This document shows positions 1 through 6,674 of a DNA stretch of 13,556 nucleotides, piece by piece. The stretch comes from an uncultured Clostridia bacterium (GTDB lineage Bacteria > Bacillota > Clostridia > Christensenellales > UBA1242). The position numbers and the translations under genes are program-made. The notes under the pieces are model-generated. The model worked only from the letters and a program-made list of their open reading frames with translations. It searched no databases and had not been told where the DNA came from. The stretch's first letter is position 1, and each line of letters starts with the position of its first letter. The DNA is taken from contig CANQWP010000011.1 of NCBI GenBank assembly GCA_947627585.1, positions 1 through 13,556 on the forward strand, given 5' to 3'.

Positions 1-399
1 TTTGTTGGAATAGGCCAAATAGAAAAACGCGACAATTCCAAGCGGAAACGTCAAAAAATATGGATAGACAAACCAAGAAACAAGCGGAATTTTGTCATCG
101 AGCGGAATGTGAGGATATGCCGACCCGCCAACACCACCGTTCATGTCATAAATCAGTTGATTTCCAAAATATGTAACAACCAAAACCGAAACAAAAAGAA
201 TGAATGGCGGAATGGCATAGGAAATTTTTCCATAAAACGATTTGACGCGTTCGCGAAGTCCAACGCCCGCAACTTTTGTCACACCTATATTTTGCGCTTT
301 TGCACGCTTTTCTGGCAGAGAATTTTTGTCGCTCATCATTTTGATGATTTTTTGAATTTCTTTGTCATGAAAAACACTTGAATCTTTTGTCTTTTGCAT
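1..399 (-). CDS. PAP2-like integral membrane protein, N-terminal part (cut by window edge)
   Basis: The minus strand is open from ATG at 399 to base 1, giving 133 codons without a stop; the gene continues beyond the window. The first 55 residues are hydrophilic and lysine-rich. A membrane segment follows at about 60-80 (AIPPFILFVSVLVV), then a short external stretch with LDDKIPL at 100-106, then a second membrane segment at about 108-131 (WFVYPYFLTFPLGIVAFF). An (L)DDxIP motif followed by an aromatic-rich helix with a YP-Y core is, as I recall, typical of the N-terminal part of Firmicutes PAP2-superfamily lipid phosphatases. The catalytic histidine motifs would lie in the missing part, so the activity cannot be confirmed. 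There is no Shine-Dalgarno sequence before this ATG; a strong promoter abuts it. An in-frame ATG pair about 20 codons in also lacks one. The reading frame is certain; the family is a moderate-confidence guess. Confidence 0.62.
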   Translation of the reverse strand, partial: MQKTKDSSVFHDKEIQKIIKMMSDKNSLPEKRAKAQNIGVTKVAGVGLRERVKSFYGKISYAIPPFILFVSVLVVTYFGNQLIYDMNGGVGGSAYPHIPLDDKIPLVSWFVYPYFLTFPLGIVAFFYLAYSNK

Positions 400-405
400 A
401 AAAAA

Positions 406-434
406 AGTATATCATATGCCAACTCTTTTTGCAA
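406..434 (-). promoter_or_regulatory. Sigma-A type promoter of the PAP2-like gene, placed for a leaderless mRNA
   Basis: Read on the minus strand: -35 TTGCAA (434-429), a 17-base spacer, then -10 TATACT (411-406) preceded by TGA, which makes an extended -10. Six T residues then lead straight into ATG at 399. A start site at the usual distance from the -10 box would fall on or within a base or two of the A of ATG, leaving no room for a ribosome binding site. Confidence 0.75.
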
Positions 435-542
435 ACCAAGTTTGAAACAAATTTAAAATTTCATAATTTTTGCCACTTGTTTTTCTTGTTCTTGAAATTA
501 AATTTTTAACCAATAATAAATTTATATTTTTTTAATTTTGCA

Positions 543-580
543 AAAAAAACGCAAAAATCCGGTGTTTTTTGCGTTTTTTT
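543..580 (-). terminator. Intrinsic terminator downstream of valS
   Basis: A perfect 15-bp inverted repeat (543-557 with 566-580) has a GCG/CGC core and A/T arms around an 8-base loop, so either strand ends in a T run. It lies about 93 bases past the valS stop and also shields the PAP2-like gene from valS read-through. The stretch 581-672 between valS and this hairpin holds no gene that I can support. Confidence 0.85.
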
Positions 581-672
581 GAATTTTGTTATTTTTTTGC
601 TATTCTTTTCAAAGAATTTTTGTCGCAAGTTTTTAACAATCATTTGAATGCTGTTTTTCAGTTTTCGTTTTC

Positions 673-3087
673 TTACAAAATTGGATTTCCAATTTCCACA
701 TCAAACTTGCCTTTTTTGAAATTGATCTTTCTCACCGATGTCACCGCTTTTATGTCATCTTCGCACGCTTTCAAAAAGTCAAGGCTCGGCGCTGAGATGG
801 TCATTTCGTCAATTTCTGTTTTCATGCTGACTTTCTTTTCGCCCTTGAACGCCCTCACGCGCGAGACAACTTCAAACACCATGTCCCCGCTCTGCAAAAT
901 GTCTTTTTCGTCTTCGACGTCAAGTTTTTCAAGCTGTGTAAGATGAACTGAAATTTCTTTTTCAAACTTTTTGAAATAGTCTTGATAGATTTCTTCCGTC
1001 ACGTGCGGCATTGTGATGGCAAAAAGTTTGATTGTCCCCAAAAGCACGTTGTAGCACGCCCACTGCGCCGACTGTTTGGCTTCCTGACCATAGACTTCCG
1101 GCTTGTAGAGACGGTTTTTTGCAAGTTCGATATAGTTGTCGCAGAAATTCCAGAAGAATTTTTCGATTTCGGCTTTGGCATAGCCCATTTCAACGTTTTC
1201 ATATTGTGCGCAAGTCTTTTCAAAAGCCTCGTTGAATTTGTGCATGATAAATCTGTCCATCGGCAGAACTTTTGCCGGCTTTTGCGGCACATAGTCCTCC
1301 ATGAACGAAAGGACAAATTTTGACGCATTCCAAAGTTTGTTCAAAAGTTTATATCCATCTTTCAGCCCGTCGTCCGTCAGCATGATGTCCCGCCCATAAG
1401 CTCCAATGGCGCACCAATAGCGAATGACGTCCGCGCCATAAGCTTTGATCATTTCATTTGGGCCAAGTTTGGAATTTGAAAGATGTTTTGAAAGTTTGAC
1501 GCCCTTGTCAGCCATAACCCAGCCGTTGACAATCAAACTCTTCCACGGCAAGCAGCCTTGATGATAATATGCCTTGATGATTGTGCGCAAACTCCACGTT
1601 GTGATGATATCGCGTCCGCAAAAACGCATATCCATTGGCATTCTCTTTGCGCAAGCGGCTTCATCTTCCGCCCAGCCACAGTTGATTTGTGGCGTCACAG
1701 AAGATGTCGCCCACGTGTCCATGACGTCGCTTTCTGGCACGAATTCACTGCACCCGCATTCGCATTTTTCTTTCGGCATGCTGGAAAGCGGATTGACCGG
1801 AAGGTCCTCTTCGCGCGCAAAAATTGGCTTGCCGCACTTTTTGCAATACCAAACCGGGAACGGCACGCCGAAATAGCGTTGGCGCGAAATTGACCAGTCT
1901 TGATTCAAATTTTTCACCCAAGCCATATAGCGCGCCTTCATGCTTTCTGGGTGCCATTCAAGTTGATTCCCTAGTTCTTCCCATTTTTCTTTAAGTTCCG
2001 GCGATGACGTGCAGATAAACCACTGTTTTTTGGACAAAAACTCAATCGGCTCTTCGCATCTTTCATGCACTTTAACAGAGTGAACAAGTGGGTCTTGACG
2101 GAAAAGATAGCCCTCTTTCTTCAAGTCCTCAATCACGGCGTTTCGCGCCTCAGTAGTCTTCATGCCGGCATATTTTCCGGCAATCTCGGTCATGCGCCCG
2201 CCGTCATCAATGGCGCGTTTGAGCGGAAGATGAAATTCCCTCCACCACTCCACGTCGGTCTGGTCTCCAAAAGTGCAGCACATGACAATTCCCGTGCCTT
2301 TGTCAATGCCAACTTTGCTGTCAGCAAACACAGTCACCTCGTTTTCTTCAAAAAGCGGCACTTTCACCTTTTTGCCGACAAGATGGGCATATCTCTTATC
2401 GTCCGGGTTGACAAAAATTGCCACGCACGCCGGCAAAAATTCCGGCCTTGTGGTCGCGATTGGAATTGTGCCCGACCCGTCCGCCAAGCGAAAGTTCAAG
2501 AAGTTGAAAACTGAAGAAAATTCTTTGTCCTCAAGTTCGGCAGTCGCCACGCTTGTGTGACAGCGAGCACACCATGGCGAAGGCTTCTCTTCGCGATATG
2601 CAATCCCCTTTTTTGCAAGTTCGATAAATGATTTTTGGCTGGTCTTTTGGCTTCGTTGGTCAATTGTGTTATATCCCAGCGACAAATCGCAGCTCATGCC
2701 GGCGCGAACCATAAGGTCGCGATAGTCCTGATTGAATTTTGCCACCAAATCAAGCGCAATTTGCGTGAATTCTTCGCGTGGGATTGTGTGAGCGCGAATT
2801 TTTTTCTCTCTTTCCACCAAAAGTTCGGTCGGCAAGCCGTTGTTGTCGAAGCCAAGAGGATAGAACAAATTTTTCCCTTTCATGCGCTGATAGCGTGCAA
2901 TCATGTCCGCCTGCGAAAAGCTGAGAATGTGTCCCATGTGAAGATGTCCGCTGACTGTTGGCGGCGGTGTGTCAATGGAAAAAGTCGGCTTGTTGGACTT
3001 TGGGTCAAATTTATAGACGCCGTTTTCCTGCCAAAACTTTTCCCATTTTTCTTCTTTTTCTAAAAAGTTATATTTGTTGTCAAGCAT
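673..3087 (-). CDS. valS: Valine--tRNA ligase (ValRS), short form
   Basis: A class I aminoacyl-tRNA synthetase that charges tRNA-Val and edits mischarged threonine. The 804-residue protein has the HIGH motif as HMGH (50-53), followed by PLGFDNNGLPTE (about 77-88), CP1 editing-domain signatures TTRPE (212-216) and GTGIVMCCTFGD (264-275), cysteine-rich zinc-binding stretches near 173-176 and 415-446, DTWATSS (457-463), and KLSKH (531-535) at the KMSKS position. The DNNGLPTE signature contrasts with the GTDHAGIATQ type of most bacterial ValRS. Together with the GTG-VM-CTFGD-TD-WW pattern it places this enzyme, from memory, with the ValRS branch found in rickettsiae and some actinobacteria. It is shorter than the roughly 880-residue Bacillus enzyme, and I see no long C-terminal coiled coil. 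The ATG at 3087 is chosen because AAGGGTG lies 6 bases upstream and the predicted transcription start (about 3111) lies after an in-frame GTG at 3114. Confidence 0.93.
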   Translation of the reverse strand: MLDNKYNFLEKEEKWEKFWQENGVYKFDPKSNKPTFSIDTPPPTVSGHLHMGHILSFSQADMIARYQRMKGKNLFYPLGFDNNGLPTELLVEREKKIRAHTIPREEFTQIALDLVAKFNQDYRDLMVRAGMSCDLSLGYNTIDQRSQKTSQKSFIELAKKGIAYREEKPSPWCARCHTSVATAELEDKEFSSVFNFLNFRLADGSGTIPIATTRPEFLPACVAIFVNPDDKRYAHLVGKKVKVPLFEENEVTVFADSKVGIDKGTGIVMCCTFGDQTDVEWWREFHLPLKRAIDDGGRMTEIAGKYAGMKTTEARNAVIEDLKKEGYLFRQDPLVHSVKVHERCEEPIEFLSKKQWFICTSSPELKEKWEELGNQLEWHPESMKARYMAWVKNLNQDWSISRQRYFGVPFPVWYCKKCGKPIFAREEDLPVNPLSSMPKEKCECGCSEFVPESDVMDTWATSSVTPQINCGWAEDEAACAKRMPMDMRFCGRDIITTWSLRTIIKAYYHQGCLPWKSLIVNGWVMADKGVKLSKHLSNSKLGPNEMIKAYGADVIRYWCAIGAYGRDIMLTDDGLKDGYKLLNKLWNASKFVLSFMEDYVPQKPAKVLPMDRFIMHKFNEAFEKTCAQYENVEMGYAKAEIEKFFWNFCDNYIELAKNRLYKPEVYGQEAKQSAQWACYNVLLGTIKLFAITMPHVTEEIYQDYFKKFEKEISVHLTQLEKLDVEDEKDILQSGDMVFEVVSRVRAFKGEKKVSMKTEIDEMTISAPSLDFLKACEDDIKAVTSVRKINFKKGKFDVEIGNPIL

Positions 3088-3093
3088 ATTTTT

Positions 3094-3100
3094 CACCCTT
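3094..3100 (-). promoter_or_regulatory. Ribosome binding site deciding the valS start
   Basis: AAGGGTG on the minus strand, 6 bases before ATG at 3087. It is an imperfect Shine-Dalgarno, but the only one near any candidate start, and it selects this ATG over the GTG nine codons upstream. Confidence 0.6.
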
Positions 3101-3117
3101 AAAACAAAATTCACTTA

Positions 3118-3146
3118 ATAATATCACAAAAGCGCAAAAAAACAAA
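3118..3146 (-). promoter_or_regulatory. Likely valS promoter (extended -10)
   Basis: On the minus strand, -10 TATTAT (3123-3118) is directly preceded by TGA (extended -10). The -35 at 17 bases is weak (TTTGTT, 3146-3141). A good TTGACA lies further upstream (about 3153-3158), but 30 bases from the -10, which is too far. This would give a leader of about 24 bases, too short for a T-box. Confidence 0.45.
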
Positions 3147-3177
3147 GCATTTTTGTCAAACACAAGATTTTTTCAGG

Positions 3178-3198
3178 TGAATTTGATGCAAAAATTCA
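3178..3198. repeat. Short inverted repeat between divergent genes
   Basis: TGAATTT (3178-3184) and AAATTCA (3192-3198) form a perfect 7-bp inverted repeat with a 7-base loop, in the valS / solute-binding-protein intergenic region. It could be an operator or chance in AT-rich DNA. I find no convincing promoter for the plus-strand gene in this region. Confidence 0.25.
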
Positions 3199-3261
3199 AC
3201 TCAAAACAAAAAAAACACAAAATCACTTTGGCGCATAAGATGAATTTTGTAAGGAGGAAAA

Positions 3262-4287
3262 ATGAAAATTTGGAAAAAACTTGGCTTTTGCTGCCTGGCA
3301 CTTCTGATGATTTGTTCGACGGCTGTTTTGGCAGTTGGCTGTGGCGAGCGCGACTGGAACAAAATTGAACTCAACGAAGTGACCCACAGCATTTTCTATG
3401 CCCCGCTCTATGTGGCCATGGACAACGGCTATTTCAAAGATGAAGGGCTGACTGTGACGCTGACAAATGGCGGCGGCTCAAACGTCTCGATGAACGCGCT
3501 TTTGAGCGGCTCGGCGGACATCATTTTGGCGGGACCAGAAACATCGGTCTATACACAACACGTCGCTGACGCGCCAAAAGTGTTTGGACAGCTGACAACA
3601 TGCGACGGCTCATTTATCGTTTCAAAGACACCAATGCCAAACTTCACGCTTGACGACCTGAAAGGAAAATCAATCATCGGCGGTCGCCCGGGTGGAATGC
3701 CAGCAATGATTTTGAACTACATTTTGGACAGAGAGGGCCTTGATATTGGCGACGGCGCAGACAAAGTAAAAGTGCGCTCGGACGTCGATTTCAACAACAC
3801 CGCTTCTGTTTGGGCAAGCGATGACACCATCGATTTTTGTGCGCTTTTCGAACCTGTCGCAACAAACATGACAAAACAAAACTCGTCATATTCCATTGTT
3901 GCAAGTCTTGGCGAACTTTTGCATGACACTGTGCCATACACCTGCTTTGCCGCACGCGAGGGCTATCTCAAAGAGCATGGCGATGTTGCGGAAAAGTTCA
4001 TCAGCGCAATCTTGCGCGCCACAAAATTCATCAAAGACAACACTGACGCCACAGTTGCAAAATCTTTGGAGGATTCTTTTGTCGGCACAACGCTAAGCGA
4101 GCTTGAAGCATCGGTGAAAAACTATCGTGCCATTTCCGCTTGGTCAGAAGACATGATTTTGACCCAAGAAGCCTTCAACAAACTTGTGGACGTTTTGGAA
4201 TTTAACAACACCATTGCAACAAGGCCAAATTGGGCAAACATTGTTGACAACACAATTGCAGAAAAATTAAAAGCAGAAAGAATTTGA
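3262..4287 (+). CDS. ABC transporter solute-binding lipoprotein, ThiY/SsuA/NMT1-like
   Basis: A 341-residue protein expected to bind a small ligand outside the membrane and deliver it to an ABC importer. It has a lipoprotein signal peptide: basic MKIWKK, a hydrophobic core, and a lipobox-like LAVGC with the lipidated Cys at 27. The mature part shows family features: VTHSIFYAPLYVAMDNGYFKDEGL near 40-63, a GGG-x-N turn, LLSGSADIILAGPE near 80-93, and DDLKGKSIIGGRPGG near 130-144. These match the NMT1/THI5-like periplasmic-binding fold used for pyrimidine (HMP/thiamine precursor), sulfonate, taurine or nitrate uptake; the ligand cannot be told from sequence alone. AAGGAGG lies 4 bases before the ATG. 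No permease or ATPase gene lies beside it, which is unusual. The signal peptide and fold are confident; the substrate is unknown. Confidence 0.88.
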   Translation: MKIWKKLGFCCLALLMICSTAVLAVGCGERDWNKIELNEVTHSIFYAPLYVAMDNGYFKDEGLTVTLTNGGGSNVSMNALLSGSADIILAGPETSVYTQHVADAPKVFGQLTTCDGSFIVSKTPMPNFTLDDLKGKSIIGGRPGGMPAMILNYILDREGLDIGDGADKVKVRSDVDFNNTASVWASDDTIDFCALFEPVATNMTKQNSSYSIVASLGELLHDTVPYTCFAAREGYLKEHGDVAEKFISAILRATKFIKDNTDATVAKSLEDSFVGTTLSELEASVKNYRAISAWSEDMILTQEAFNKLVDVLEFNNTIATRPNWANIVDNTIAEKLKAERI

Positions 4288-4397
4288 AAATAAAAACAAA
4301 ATAAATTAAAACAAAAATGTTTATCGCCTTTAAAAATCAATTAAAAAATATTTAAGCGTTTTTGTATTTTAATTTAATAAAAAAAATAAACAACAAC

Positions 4398-4425
4398 AAA
4401 AAACCGCGATTTTTTGCGGTTTTTT
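4398..4425. terminator. Bidirectional terminator shared by two convergent genes
   Basis: AAAAAACCGC (4398-4407) pairs perfectly with GCGGTTTTTT (4416-4425) around an 8-base loop. It lies about 110 bases past the plus-strand solute-binding gene and starts 5 bases past the stop of the minus-strand LRR gene. T runs follow the GC stem on both strands. The 4288-4397 stretch is very AT-rich and I see no gene in it. Confidence 0.85.
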
Positions 4426-4430
4426 AAATT

Positions 4431-5399
4431 TTATCGCGTTCGTGAATCCCCCCCCCGAGTCTGTCGTTTATGTTTTTGTTTTTTCAACATTTTCGCGCGA
4501 GACTTCATCTTGTTTTTTTCAATTTCCAATTTTTTGTCAATCAAATTTTCAAAAATTTTTTGACACGCCGGATATCCATACACTGCTTCCAAAACGTCTG
4601 GCACTGATTTGAGACAAATTTTTTGGAAATTTTTATCTTGATATAAGCTTGTTGGCAACTTTAAGAAGAATTGTGGATAACGAGAAATCGCCTCTTTCCA
4701 AAATTTGCGTTTCTCCATGAAACTCCAATCCAAATTGACTTCTTTCAAATTTTCAAAAGGCGCGATTGCATCAATGTCGATTTCATCAAATTTTGAAAAA
4801 TTCATCTTCTCCACATAATTGCAATCTTTGAAAGTCACTTTGCGAAATAGCAAATTCGGACTTTTAAACTTGCTCATAATTTCCGGTTCAATATCAAGGC
4901 GAAAAGGGCCGTCAAAAAACAATTCTGTCAATTTGTAACAATGTCGGAACGGGCTGCCATGCAAGACCACTCTGGAAGGAAAGCGAAAAGATTTCAAATC
5001 CACACAGTCGTTGAAAGCACCATCCTTGATGTGAACGCTATAATCGCCTTTTTGAATATAATCGTCCAAAGTTACATAATAATCGTCTTCATTTTTGATC
5101 ACTTTGTTCTTCCAATACATGTGCGCATCATAACAAGCCGGAAAATCATAGTCAAGTTCAAAATTTATGTCGGCTTTTTTGAGGTTGACACAGCCGGCAA
5201 AGGCCTCATCTTCAATCGAAATCACTCCGTCAATTTTGACATAAGTGAGCTTCCCTCTTACCAAGTCAAATGCATGTGAGCCAATTACGAGCACAGGCTC
5301 TTTGCAAACAAATCGACCATTCTTATCCAAATCTTTTGGCATAACGCGCTTCAAAAACTTGCCCTCAATTTCTTTGCCGCCAACGTCGAGATATTCCAC
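4431..5399 (-). CDS. BspA-like leucine-rich-repeat protein (LRR_5 type), function unknown
   Basis: A 322-residue protein beginning at GTG (5399), chosen because GAGGGG lies 5 bases upstream and a strong promoter lies further up. At least three BspA/LRR_5-type units are visible, with the I-x-x-x-AF-x-x-C-x-x-L-K pattern: around 39-56, 62-78 (IEDEAFAGCVNLKKADI) and 124-141 (IKDGAFNDCVDLKSFRFP), with a looser one at 147-164. The repeats decay toward the C-terminus, and the last 30 or so residues are strongly basic (Lys/Arg). There is no signal peptide or anchor, so unlike many surface BspA proteins it is probably cytoplasmic or non-classically exported. The family usually mediates protein-protein contact; no catalytic motif is seen. 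Nine consecutive G's (plus coordinates 4448-4456) encode the last R-G-G, eight codons before the stop (4431-4433). It has its own promoter and terminator, so it forms a single-gene unit. Confidence 0.8.
   Translation of the reverse strand: MEYLDVGGKEIEGKFLKRVMPKDLDKNGRFVCKEPVLVIGSHAFDLVRGKLTYVKIDGVISIEDEAFAGCVNLKKADINFELDYDFPACYDAHMYWKNKVIKNEDDYYVTLDDYIQKGDYSVHIKDGAFNDCVDLKSFRFPSRVVLHGSPFRHCYKLTELFFDGPFRLDIEPEIMSKFKSPNLLFRKVTFKDCNYVEKMNFSKFDEIDIDAIAPFENLKEVNLDWSFMEKRKFWKEAISRYPQFFLKLPTSLYQDKNFQKICLKSVPDVLEAVYGYPACQKIFENLIDKKLEIEKNKMKSRAKMLKKQKHKRQTRGGDSRTR
4448..4456 (-). repeat. Nine-base homopolymer (G9 in the coding strand) inside the LRR gene
   Basis: Nine consecutive C on the plus strand. 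Long G/C runs stand out here, where runs are almost always A/T. A tract of this length is prone to replication slippage and to sequencing error. The loss of one G would give a different tail ending about eight codons on; the gain of one would open the frame into the terminator. Confidence 0.95.
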
Positions 5400-5404
5400 C
5401 TTTT

Positions 5405-5410
5405 CCCCTC
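5405..5410 (-). promoter_or_regulatory. Ribosome binding site selecting the GTG start of the LRR gene
   Basis: GAGGGG on the minus strand, 5 bases before GTG at 5399. It is the only purine-rich, G-rich site in the leader and supports GTG initiation. Confidence 0.65.
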
Positions 5411-5461
5411 TTTTTGTTTTGACTTTCTTAAAGATATTTCAAGATCAACAAATTTTATTGA

Positions 5462-5490
5462 AATATAACATAAAAAAAGGAGTTTGTCAA
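5462..5490 (-). promoter_or_regulatory. Strong sigma-A type promoter of the LRR gene, overlapping the recA terminator
   Basis: On the minus strand: consensus -35 TTGACA (5490-5485), 17-base spacer, -10 TATATT (5467-5462). The transcript would start near 5455, with a leader of about 55 bases. The -35 hexamer lies wholly within the loop of the recA terminator hairpin (5474-5500), and the spacer runs through its 3' arm and T run. Confidence 0.8.
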
Positions 5491-5500
5491 CCCCCTTTTT
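5472..5500 (-). terminator. Intrinsic terminator of recA
   Basis: Read on the minus strand, AAAAAGGGG (5500-5492) pairs with CTCCTTTTT (5482-5474), a 9-bp stem with one G-T wobble and a 9-base loop, continuing into a T run. It begins 4 bases after the recA stop. The loop sequence carries the -35 box of the next gene. Confidence 0.75.
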
Positions 5501-5504
5501 GTTT

Positions 5505-6548
5505 TTATTCTTCTTCATCAGCGGAATCATCGGCTGTTTCTGCCTGGACGCTTCCGCCCACAATTTGCTCGCGAATTTTTGTTTCAAGTTCTTGCAAAAT
5601 TTCTGGATTTTTTTCAAGATAAAGTTTTGTGTTTTCTTTTCCTTGTCCAACTTTTTCATCATTGTATGAGAACCATGCCCCGCTCTTTTTGATGAGCCCA
5701 AGTTCAATCGCCATGTCAAGCACGCAGCCCGAACGCGAAATGCCTTGACCATACATGATGTCAAACTCAGCAACTTTGAATGGTGGAGCCATTTTGTTTT
5801 TGACAACTTTCACTTTTGTGCGATTTCCAATGACGTTTTGCCCCTCTTTGATGGTGTCGGTCTTGCGCACATCAAGGCGAACGCTGGCATAGAACTTCAA
5901 AGCCTTTCCGCCGGTGGTCGTCTCTGGATTTCCAAACATCACGCCAATTTTTTCACGAAGCTGATTGATGAAAATCACTGCCGTGTTGCTTTTTGAAGAA
6001 ACTGAAGTCATTTTTCGAAGAGCCTGGCTCATCATGCGCGCTTGCAAGCCGACGTGATTGTCGCCCATTTCGCCATCAATTTCCGCCTTTGGAGTGAGCG
6101 CAGCAACACTGTCCACAACAATCACATCAAAAGCGCCCGAGCGAATGAGCGTGTCGCAAATGTTGAGCGCTTGCTCGCCATTGTCAGGCTGAGAGACATA
6201 GAGCGCTTTGATGTCAACGCCAAGTTTTTCGGCATAAGATGGGTCAAGAGCGTGCTCGGCATCAATAAAAGCCGCTCTGCCGCCATTTTTTTGCGCTTCG
6301 GCAATGATGTGAAGAGAAACAGTCGTCTTTCCTGAGCTTTCCGGCCCATAGATTTCAATGATTCTTCCGCGTGGCACCCCGCCAATTCCAAGCGCCAAAT
6401 CAAGCGGCAAGCACCCCGTCGAGATGACCTCCACCTTTTGATAAGGCCTGTCACCAAGCTTCATGATTGCGCCTTTGCCATAATCTTTTTCAATTTTGAG
6501 AAGGGCTTGTTCAAGCGCTTCCATTCGTGCATCTTTTTTTTCTGCCAT
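5505..6548 (-). CDS. recA: Recombinase RecA
   Basis: The ATP-dependent strand-exchange protein of homologous recombination and, where LexA exists, the SOS co-protease. The 347-residue length is normal. Walker A is GPESSGKT (68-75), the catalytic Glu lies in DAEHALDP (96-103), Walker B is VIVVDSV (142-148), and the DNA-binding loop 2 region contains the FGNPETTTGGKAL signature. The C-terminus is the usual acidic tail (DSADEEE). The ATG at 6548 has AGGAG 6 bases upstream. It follows cinA in the usual Firmicutes order, but a terminator and its own promoter separate it from the upstream array. I see no inverted repeat of the Gram-positive LexA type (GAAC-N4-GTTC) in the 126 bases before the gene. 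Confidence 0.98.
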   Translation of the reverse strand: MAEKKDARMEALEQALLKIEKDYGKGAIMKLGDRPYQKVEVISTGCLPLDLALGIGGVPRGRIIEIYGPESSGKTTVSLHIIAEAQKNGGRAAFIDAEHALDPSYAEKLGVDIKALYVSQPDNGEQALNICDTLIRSGAFDVIVVDSVAALTPKAEIDGEMGDNHVGLQARMMSQALRKMTSVSSKSNTAVIFINQLREKIGVMFGNPETTTGGKALKFYASVRLDVRKTDTIKEGQNVIGNRTKVKVVKNKMAPPFKVAEFDIMYGQGISRSGCVLDMAIELGLIKKSGAWFSYNDEKVGQGKENTKLYLEKNPEILQELETKIREQIVGGSVQAETADDSADEEE

Positions 6549-6577
6549 TTTTTTCTCCTAAAAAATTTTTCAATTTC

Positions 6578-6605
6578 ATTATATCAAATTTTTTGCAACT
6601 TTCAA
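6578..6605 (-). promoter_or_regulatory. recA promoter
   Basis: On the minus strand: -35 TTGAAA (6605-6600), 16-base spacer, -10 TATAAT (6583-6578) preceded by TGA (extended -10). It would give a leader of about 20 bases and lies after the cinA terminator, so recA can be transcribed independently. Confidence 0.75.
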
Positions 6606-6640
6606 AACAAAATAAAAACAAAATAACAAAATATGACAAG

Positions 6641-6665
6641 AAAAAAATGCGCCGTCTGGCACATT
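6641..6665 (-). terminator. Terminator at the end of the ftsK-rimO-pgsA-cinA array
   Basis: On the minus strand, AATGTGCC (6665-6658) and GGCGCATT (6653-6646) form an 8-bp stem (one T-G wobble) with a 4-base loop, followed by a run of T. It lies 9 bases past the cinA-like stop and separates the array from the recA promoter. Confidence 0.75.
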
Positions 6666-6674
6666 CAAAAATCC

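Noticed and set aside
109..381. Plus-strand open frame at the left edge
   Set aside because: It is antisense to the PAP2-like frame, which has a strong promoter and plausible membrane segments; the plus-strand product looks random.
602..617. ATTCTT/AAGAAT hairpin followed by T's on the plus strand
   Set aside because: The stem is only 6 AT-rich base pairs, and no plus-strand gene lies upstream to terminate; the minus strand lacks a T run. Likely chance.
569..946. Plus-strand open frame overlapping the valS 3' end
   Set aside because: It is largely antisense to valS, has no ribosome binding site, runs through the valS stop region, and its composition is that of a frame shadow.
3088..3261. 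T-box or TPP riboswitch between valS and the solute-binding protein
   Set aside because: The predicted valS leader is only about 24 bases, and I see neither a T-box core (AGGGTGG context) nor the TPP CTGANGA/ACCCTT pattern. AAGGGTG here is the valS ribosome site.
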